Positions 58,422-64,000 of a stretch of 64,000 nt of DNA are shown in pieces (position 1 is the stretch's first letter; each line of letters opens with the position of its first letter). This DNA is from Providencia sp. PROV188 (GTDB lineage: Bacteria > Pseudomonadota > Gammaproteobacteria > Enterobacterales > Enterobacteriaceae). The notes under the pieces were generated by a model. That model made no database searches, had not been told where the DNA came from, and saw nothing but the letters and a program-made list of their open reading frames with translations. The position numbers and the translations under genes were made by a program. The stretch covers positions 3,472,001-3,536,000 of the forward strand of contig NZ_CP097291.1 in the NCBI RefSeq assembly GCF_027595165.1, given 5' to 3'.

Positions 58422-59603
58422 ATGCAAAATAAAATACGTTTATTACTGCTCAGCCTGTCACTGGCTGTGTTTGGCGTGATCACCACCGAAGTGGCGGTGA
58501 TTGGTTTATTACCACAATTAACTCAGCAGCTTCATATCACAGCGCCACAAGTTGGTTTTCTCGTCAGTATCTACGCAGTGGTAGTGGCCATTTCAGGACC
58601 TTTTATCACGCTATTGCTCGGGCGTTTTAATCGCAAAACCGTTCTGTTGGTCATTATGATGCTATTTATTATCTCCAATAGTATTTATGCCCTCACCGAA
58701 AACTATCATATGATTTTGGTGTTTAGAGTTTTACCCGCACTGACCCATGCGGTCTTTTTTGCCATCGCCCTAAACCTTGCAGCCAATGCCATGCCGCCCG
58801 AAAAATCTGCCAAGGGCGTGGCCATTGTGTTTTCCGGTGTCGCGGTGGGGATGGTTTTGGGATTACCCCTCAGTGCCTTTATTGCAGAAGCCTTTTCCCT
58901 GACTGCCGCCTTTTGGTTCGGCGCGTTAACCAGTTTGCTAGCATTTATGGGGATCGCCATTCATGTGCCGTCAACTCCCGTCACCACACCGCTGAAAGTC
59001 CGTGAACAAGTAGCGATTTTAAAACGTTTGCCTGTTTGGTTATGCATATTGACGGTGACACTGATTTTCAGCGCGATGTTCGCGAGTTTCAGTTATATCG
59101 CCGATTATCTGATCAAAATCACTGGATTTTCGAACAATGCGACCAGCACACTATTGGTGGTGTTCGGCGTCAGCGGGTATATCGGTAACTTTATTTTTAG
59201 CCACTTTCTACAGCGCAGCCAAACTGCGACCACCTTGCGTTATCCCGTGTTATTCGGGGTGATTTATTTCGCAGTTTGGCTCTTTGGGCATCAGCCGATA
59301 GTGATGGTGGCGTTGGTGATTTTATGGGGCGCTTTCCATACATCCGGTTTAATCATCAGCCAAAGTTGGTTAATGAAAGAAGCCAATTCAGCCCCTGAGT
59401 TTGCCAATAGCCTGTATATTTCATTCTCAAATTTAGGGATCACCATTGGCACTATGATTGGAGGCTGGGCGATTTTATATGCAGGGGTTGCTGCCATTAT
59501 TTGGGTGGGAATTGCGTTTTCTGTCCTGGCATTAATCAGCATTTGGGTAAAAGTGAAGCTAACCCATTCGGCGCCAGCACTCGCTTGCCATTCCCTTAAT
59601 TAA
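58422..59603 (+). CDS. MFS efflux transporter, DHA1 type
   Basis: 393 residues, twelve hydrophobic helices. LLLGRFNRKTVLL in the loop after helix 2 is the MFS motif A region; GVAVGMVLGLPLSAFI resembles the drug-antiporter motif C region. Similar in style to AraJ/YdhP exporters; the substrate cannot be read. The last 8 bases overlap the end of the convergent LysR gene. Confidence 0.85.
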   Translation: MQNKIRLLLLSLSLAVFGVITTEVAVIGLLPQLTQQLHITAPQVGFLVSIYAVVVAISGPFITLLLGRFNRKTVLLVIMMLFIISNSIYALTENYHMILVFRVLPALTHAVFFAIALNLAANAMPPEKSAKGVAIVFSGVAVGMVLGLPLSAFIAEAFSLTAAFWFGALTSLLAFMGIAIHVPSTPVTTPLKVREQVAILKRLPVWLCILTVTLIFSAMFASFSYIADYLIKITGFSNNATSTLLVVFGVSGYIGNFIFSHFLQRSQTATTLRYPVLFGVIYFAVWLFGHQPIVMVALVILWGAFHTSGLIISQSWLMKEANSAPEFANSLYISFSNLGITIGTMIGGWAILYAGVAAIIWVGIAFSVLALISIWVKVKLTHSAPALACHSLN

Positions 59604-60504
59604 ATTGCCCTTCTTTTGCCGCCTTAAGCAACATATCAATCACATAGCGTGTTTTTGGCGGCATACTACGCCCTTTCGGCCACAACAGATTAATCGGCGT
59701 TTCATAGCCTTCAGACTCTGGCAAAATGCGCTGTAATTGCTGGTTTTTCAGATAATCATCGACCAACCACAATGGTAACTGAGCAATCCCTTTTCCTTGA
59801 AGCACCGCTTGGAGCATCGCATCGCCATCAGCGAGTTCATAAAAAGGGCGTGGAGCATACTGGATGACAGTTCCTTCTTCACATAAGCGCCAATAGAAAG
59901 GTGCTCCTTGTCGGATCCCCACAATGCAGCGATGATTCTCCAGCTCTTGAAGATGCTGAGGCGCCCCGTATTTTTCAAGATACTCTGGCGATGCACACAG
60001 GACTTGGTTTTGTGTGGTTAACTGCCGAGCCACAAGGTGAGCGCTGTCGGGTAAAGGGCCAATACGCACCATCAAATCCAAACCTTCCTCGAGGGCATCC
60101 ACAAACTGCTCATTAAATGAAACGCTCAACATCAATTGGGGCTGCTCATCCATCAATTGCATCAAAATAGGCATAACGCATTTACGCCCAAATGCGGCAG
60201 GGAGATCTAGACGCAGCTTACCCATCAAGGTATGGGTATTCTCTTGGAGCTGCTGACCTGCTTTATCTAATAAATCCAGCGCGGCTGAGCATTCATGGAA
60301 ATAGTGCTCTCCTTCCGTGGTCAACGAAATTCCCCGCGTGGTTCGGATTAATAGGCTAATACCCAAATGTTCTTCGAGCTTAGTGACACGCTTGCCGACG
60401 GCGGATTTGGTGATCCCTAAACGCTCTGCCGCTTCCGTGAAACTCCCTGATTGAACCGTCGCCACAAATGCAGTAATACCGGTGAGTGAATGGATGGGGA
60501 TCAT
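59596..60504 (-). CDS. LysR family transcriptional regulator
   Basis: 302 residues. N-terminal HTH (FTEAAERLGITKSAVGKRVTKLEEHLGISLLIRTTRGISLT) and a substrate-binding domain from about 90, of the CrgA/AaeR-like group judging by FNEQFVDALEEGLDLMVRIGPLPDS. Convergent with the MFS pump. Target unknown. Confidence 0.9.
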   Translation of the reverse strand: MIPIHSLTGITAFVATVQSGSFTEAAERLGITKSAVGKRVTKLEEHLGISLLIRTTRGISLTTEGEHYFHECSAALDLLDKAGQQLQENTHTLMGKLRLDLPAAFGRKCVMPILMQLMDEQPQLMLSVSFNEQFVDALEEGLDLMVRIGPLPDSAHLVARQLTTQNQVLCASPEYLEKYGAPQHLQELENHRCIVGIRQGAPFYWRLCEEGTVIQYAPRPFYELADGDAMLQAVLQGKGIAQLPLWLVDDYLKNQQLQRILPESEGYETPINLLWPKGRSMPPKTRYVIDMLLKAAKEGQFN

Positions 60505-60649
60505 AATGCGCTTTTTAACCTCATCAACTGCTAGCCTGCCGCTTTTTTTTCAATTGATTCATTCTAGAGCAAATTCCCAAACCCTTAAATCAATCTCTAA
60601 ATTTAATTAATTCCTGCCCGTTTGATATTCATATAAATTATTTTTTTCT

Positions 60650-60738
60650 TTGTTTTAAATCAAATTACCGTCATCTAAAAAAAGGCAATATCCTACATAT
60701 TGTGCTTTAATTAATTCACTAGACACTATATATAGTAA
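60650..60738 (+). promoter_or_regulatory. nrdD control region: two NrdR boxes and an FNR-like site
   Basis: ACACTATATATAGTAA (60723-60738) is a near-perfect NrdR box. ATCCTACATATTGTGC (60690-60705) is a weaker one, centred 33 bp upstream, three helical turns, as NrdR requires. TTGTTTTAAATCAA (60650-60663) fits the FNR consensus in nine of ten fixed positions. It predicts induction without oxygen and repression when dATP is high. Confidence 0.8.
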
Positions 60739-60826
60739 AAATTCACATTTCTTTCACAGGGATGCCCCATACTGATAAAGGATCATGGACGCTATCGCCA
60801 GTCCTGTGAGGGATTAAATAAGGAGT

Positions 60827-62971
60827 ATGACAGTGAAAACGGTGGTTATAAAACGAGATGGTTGTCAGGTCAATTTTGATCTCCCACGCATTCAAGAAGC
60901 GGTGCGACGTGCAGCCGCTGCGGTGGACGTCAAAGATGATGATTATTGTCTGCAAGTTGCCACGGTTGTCTCTGAGCAGTTGTGCAATCGCGAAAAAGTG
61001 GATATCGCTGAGATCCAAGATGCTGTCGAAGACCAGCTCATGTCGGGGCCTTACAAGGATCTGGCTCGAGCTTATATTGAATACCGCCATGACAGAGACA
61101 GCGAACGCGAAAAACGCAGCCAACTTACTCACGAGATCCGCGGCCTAATTGAGCAAAGCAACTTATCCTTACTCAATGAAAATGCGAACAAAGACAGTAA
61201 GGTGATCCCAACCCAGCGTGATTTATTAGCCGGGATCGTCGCTAAGCATTATGCAAAACAGCATATTTTGCCACGCGATGTTGTTCTTGCTCATGAAAAG
61301 GGTGAAATTCACTATCATGATCTCGATTATGCCCCTTTTTTCCCGATGTTTAACTGTATGCTTATCGACCTTGATGGCATGTTAACCAACGGCTTTAAGA
61401 TGGGAAATGCGGAAATTGAGCCACCAAAATCCATTTCTACTGCCACTGCCGTTACTGCACAAATTATTGCCCAAGTGGCTAGCCATATTTATGGCGGAAC
61501 CACCATTAACCGCATTGATGAAATTTTGGCGCCTTATGTCGCTATTAGTCATGAAAAGCATTTAAAAGTAGCCAAAGAATGGGGAATTGCTGACGCTGAA
61601 GCTTACGCCCAAAGTCGCACTGAAAAAGAGTGTTACGATGCGTTCCAATCCTTAGAGTATGAAGTGAATACACTGCATACCGCGAACGGGCAAACCCCCT
61701 TCGTCACCTTTGGATTTGGGTTAGGCACATCCCAAGAAGCACGACTTATCCAACAGTCGATTCTTAAAAACCGTATTGCGGGACTGGGTAAAAACCGCAA
61801 AACCGCGGTTTTCCCAAAACTCGTGTTTGCTATCAAAGATGGGCTGAACCATAAATACGGCGATCCTAACTACGATATCAAACAGTTAGCTTTAGAATGC
61901 GCCAGCAAACGCATGTATCCAGACATTCTCAACTACGATCGCGTGGTTGATGTCACTGGCTCCTTTAAAACACCGATGGGCTGCCGCAGTTTCTTAGGTG
62001 TCTATGAAGAAGATGGCAAACAAATTCACGATGGGCGAAATAACCTCGGCGTGATCAGCCTGAATTTACCGCGTATTGCGCTGGAAGCTCAAGGTAGCGA
62101 AGAGGCATTTTGGGCGCTTCTCGATGAGCGTTTAGCCATCGCTAAAAAAGCATTAATGACCCGCATTGCGCGCTTAGAAAATGTCAAAGCCCGCGTAGCC
62201 CCTATCTTATATATGGAAGGTGCCTGCGGCGTTCGCTTAAAAGCCAATGACAGCGTAGCGGAAATTTTCAAACATGGACGCGCTTCAATTTCATTGGGTT
62301 ACATTGGGTTGCACGAAACCATCAATGCCTTATTTGGCACGCAAACTCATGTGTATGACAGCGAGCAATTGCGCGAAAAAGCCGTCGCTATCGTCAATCG
62401 TCTACGCCAAGCCACTGACGAATGGAAAGCCCAAACAGGTTACGGTTTCAGCTTATACAGCACGCCGAGCGAAAATCTGTGCGACCGTTTCTGTCGCTTA
62501 GATACCGCTGAATTTGGCGTTATTGATGGCGTAACCGACAAAGGCTACTACACCAATAGCTTCCACTTAGATGTGGAAAAACAGGTTAATCCTTACGATA
62601 AAATCGATTTTGAACAGCCTTATCCAGCGCTCGCCAATGGTGGTTTTATCTGTTACGGCGAATACCCGAATTTACAGCACAACCTCAAAGCCCTCGAAGA
62701 TGTCTGGGATTACAGCTATCAGCATGTTCCTTACTACGGTACTAACACGCCAATCGACGAATGCTATGACTGCGGTTTTTCCGGTGAATTTTCCTGTACC
62801 AGCAAAGGCTTTACCTGCCCAGCTTGTGGCAACCACGATACTAACCGCGTTTCCGTGATCCGCCGTGTCTGTGGCTATCTAGGCAGCCCAGATGCCCGAC
62901 CGTTTAATGCAGGCAAGCAAGAGGAAGTGAAGCGCCGTATCAAGCACTTGGGTAATGGACAGCTCGGTTAA
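60827..62971 (+). CDS. nrdD: Anaerobic ribonucleoside-triphosphate reductase
   Basis: 714 residues, class III. N-terminal ATP cone (VVIKRDGCQVNFDLPRIQEAV), zinc cysteines CYDCGFSGEF...CPACG near the C-terminus, and the glycyl-radical site RVCGYLGSPDARPFNAG. It reduces NTPs with formate as the electron donor, linking it to the formate metabolism elsewhere in the window. ATG at 60827 lies only 1 nt after AGGAG; a GTG at 60833 has better spacing (7 nt) and may be the real start. Confidence 0.96.
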   Translation: MTVKTVVIKRDGCQVNFDLPRIQEAVRRAAAAVDVKDDDYCLQVATVVSEQLCNREKVDIAEIQDAVEDQLMSGPYKDLARAYIEYRHDRDSEREKRSQLTHEIRGLIEQSNLSLLNENANKDSKVIPTQRDLLAGIVAKHYAKQHILPRDVVLAHEKGEIHYHDLDYAPFFPMFNCMLIDLDGMLTNGFKMGNAEIEPPKSISTATAVTAQIIAQVASHIYGGTTINRIDEILAPYVAISHEKHLKVAKEWGIADAEAYAQSRTEKECYDAFQSLEYEVNTLHTANGQTPFVTFGFGLGTSQEARLIQQSILKNRIAGLGKNRKTAVFPKLVFAIKDGLNHKYGDPNYDIKQLALECASKRMYPDILNYDRVVDVTGSFKTPMGCRSFLGVYEEDGKQIHDGRNNLGVISLNLPRIALEAQGSEEAFWALLDERLAIAKKALMTRIARLENVKARVAPILYMEGACGVRLKANDSVAEIFKHGRASISLGYIGLHETINALFGTQTHVYDSEQLREKAVAIVNRLRQATDEWKAQTGYGFSLYSTPSENLCDRFCRLDTAEFGVIDGVTDKGYYTNSFHLDVEKQVNPYDKIDFEQPYPALANGGFICYGEYPNLQHNLKALEDVWDYSYQHVPYYGTNTPIDECYDCGFSGEFSCTSKGFTCPACGNHDTNRVSVIRRVCGYLGSPDARPFNAGKQEEVKRRIKHLGNGQLG

Positions 62972-62986
62972 CAGCGGATAAATGCC

Positions 62987-63451
62987 ATGAATTATCACCA
63001 ATATTATCCTGTGGATGTGGTCAATGGACCCGGTACCCGCTGCACATTGTTTGTCTCGGGCTGCGTTCATCAGTGCCGAGGCTGCTATAACCAAAGCACA
63101 TGGCGCGTGGATTCCGGTATTCCCTTTACCCAAGAGATGGAAGACCAAATTATCCAAGATTTGCAGGATACGCGTATTCGCCGCCAAGGGCTCTCCCTCT
63201 CAGGGGGGGATCCTTTGCACCCTGCCAACTTGCCTGCCATTTTAGCGTTAGTGAAGCGAGTGAAAGCCGTCTGCCCAGATAAGGATATCTGGATGTGGAC
63301 GGGCTATAAATTGGATGAATTGACACTAGAACAGCAAAAAGTGGTGAGCTTGGTCAATACGTTGATTGATGGAAAGTTCGAACAGACACTGTACGATCCC
63401 GCGCTGCTATGGCGCGGTAGCAGTAACCAAGTTATTCATCGACTGCGTTAA
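62987..63451 (+). CDS. nrdG: NrdG, radical-SAM activase of NrdD
   Basis: 154 residues. CVHQCRGCYN gives the CX3CX2C 4Fe-4S motif; SLSGGDPLHP is the SAM-binding GGD region. It installs the glycyl radical in NrdD. 15 nt after nrdD. Confidence 0.95.
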   Translation: MNYHQYYPVDVVNGPGTRCTLFVSGCVHQCRGCYNQSTWRVDSGIPFTQEMEDQIIQDLQDTRIRRQGLSLSGGDPLHPANLPAILALVKRVKAVCPDKDIWMWTGYKLDELTLEQQKVVSLVNTLIDGKFEQTLYDPALLWRGSSNQVIHRLR

Positions 63452-63885
63452 GCTTCACGCAACCAATGTAATTTGGTGCCAAACCCCAGCGTGTTATCTA
63501 CCATTTTCACCGTCTGTAATTGGAGCTGCCAAATCGGCAGCTTCGCCTCTAGGGCGACAGGAAATCTCTGGCAATAAAATGCTTTCTGCACATCCGCCTC
63601 TTCACCGTCAAATTGGCGAATTTCTCCCACAAATTGAATACCTTGAATTTTACCCACTTGCTTAGTTTGTGCGGAGATAGTCCCTGCCACACGAGGATTT
63701 TCCTGCATTAATTGACCATGCTGAGAATCGGGGGATGTCATGAAAATTAAGCGCATATTTTGGCGGTCAAAGGCGTAATAGCAACTGGCAGCCCAAATAT
63801 CATCTTGGTGAGAGGTAAACAGAGAAAAAACGTGTTGGCGAGCAATATAGCGCTGGATGTGTTGTAAGGTGTTTTCGGGTGTCAT
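63448..63885 (-). CDS. yhbP: YhbP family, FMN-binding split-barrel protein (UPF0306)
   Basis: 145 residues; resembles pyridoxamine-phosphate-oxidase-like proteins (HVFSLFTSHQDDIWAASCYYAFD, then FMTSPDSQHGQLMQENPRVAGTI). Function unknown. It overlaps the end of convergent nrdG by 4 nt. Confidence 0.88.
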   Translation of the reverse strand: MTPENTLQHIQRYIARQHVFSLFTSHQDDIWAASCYYAFDRQNMRLIFMTSPDSQHGQLMQENPRVAGTISAQTKQVGKIQGIQFVGEIRQFDGEEADVQKAFYCQRFPVALEAKLPIWQLQLQTVKMVDNTLGFGTKLHWLREA

Positions 63886-63906
63886 TGCGAATGTCCATGT
63901 TAGACC

Positions 63907-63957
63907 GTTCAGAACACGCCCATAAAAATGGCTGGGCGTGCTTAAGCTGTTCTGAAC
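63907..63957. repeat. Imperfect palindrome at the window end
   Basis: GTTCAGAACA (63907-63916) pairs perfectly with 63948-63957, and CGCCCA (63917-63922) with 63933-63938, leaving a bulge of nine bases on the right. Terminator-like or a small mobile palindromic repeat; the next gene is outside the window. Confidence 0.5.
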
Positions 63958-64000
63958 GTTATCTGTACTTAGTTCGCACTACTATAACTTACTCATTCGA

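Overview
The window is chromosomal DNA of an enterobacterium of the Morganellaceae, most likely a Providencia. The pepA-holC-valS, rraB-argI, pyrL-pyrBI-ridA and nrdDG blocks are typical of Enterobacterales. The proteins are close to, but clearly distinct from, the E. coli ones as I remember them, intergenic DNA is AT-rich, and ERIC repeats are present. The species assignment is inference.

Layout. (1) 1-813: start of a PlsC-type acyltransferase that runs off the left edge. (2) 0.8-22.7 kb: a formate hydrogenlyase locus. It holds selenoprotein fdhF, an FhlA-type activator with one GAF domain, hydN-hypA-hypC, and a hydrogenase-4 operon hyfABCDEFGHI whose last gene fuses HyfJ/HycH to the HycI maturation protease. 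fdhF, hydN and hyfA each have a perfect GG-N10-GC sigma-54 promoter. A fumC plus malic/malolactic-enzyme operon sits inside the locus. (3) 23.1-30.2 kb: a membrane formate dehydrogenase-N operon (fdnGHI) with cysteine in place of selenocysteine, facing a rhodanese (YnjE type) and a YeeE/YedE transporter. (4) 30.7-34.0 kb: an AT-rich accessory segment next to a tRNA-Leu(CAA) gene. It carries an SRA-HNH modification-dependent nuclease overlapping a Nudix hydrolase, a PAAR effector overlapping a small membrane (immunity-like) protein, and a secreted stand-alone TolA domain III. (5) 34.6-36.7 kb: a 28-residue membrane peptide, a lipoprotein serine hydrolase, and an unidentified gene. (6) 36.8-44.6 kb: lptFG, pepA, a tandem ERIC array, holC, valS. 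(7) 44.8-48.5 kb: two GNATs, a methyltransferase, rraB, argI with paired ARG boxes. (8) 48.5-55.2 kb: a complete 2-aminoethylphosphonate locus, phnXW divergent from phnRSTUV, with matching PhnR-type operators. (9) 55.3-56.0 kb: vapBC. (10) 56.0-64.0 kb: attenuator-controlled pyrBI, ridA, an MFS pump with a convergent LysR regulator, nrdDG with NrdR boxes, and yhbP.

How it fits together. Fermentative formate is handled by FdhF + HydN + Hyf, giving H2 and CO2, or by periplasmic FdnGHI. NrdDG supplies deoxynucleotides without oxygen and fumC/malic enzyme rework C4 acids, so the left third and right end are strongly oriented to anaerobic life. The 30.7-34.0 kb segment is the best place to look for new biology (defence and interbacterial competition). 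The most unusual core-gene features are the single-GAF FhlA, the HyfJ-HycI fusion, the Cys-type FdnG, and an exact tandem ERIC duplication touching the holC start.
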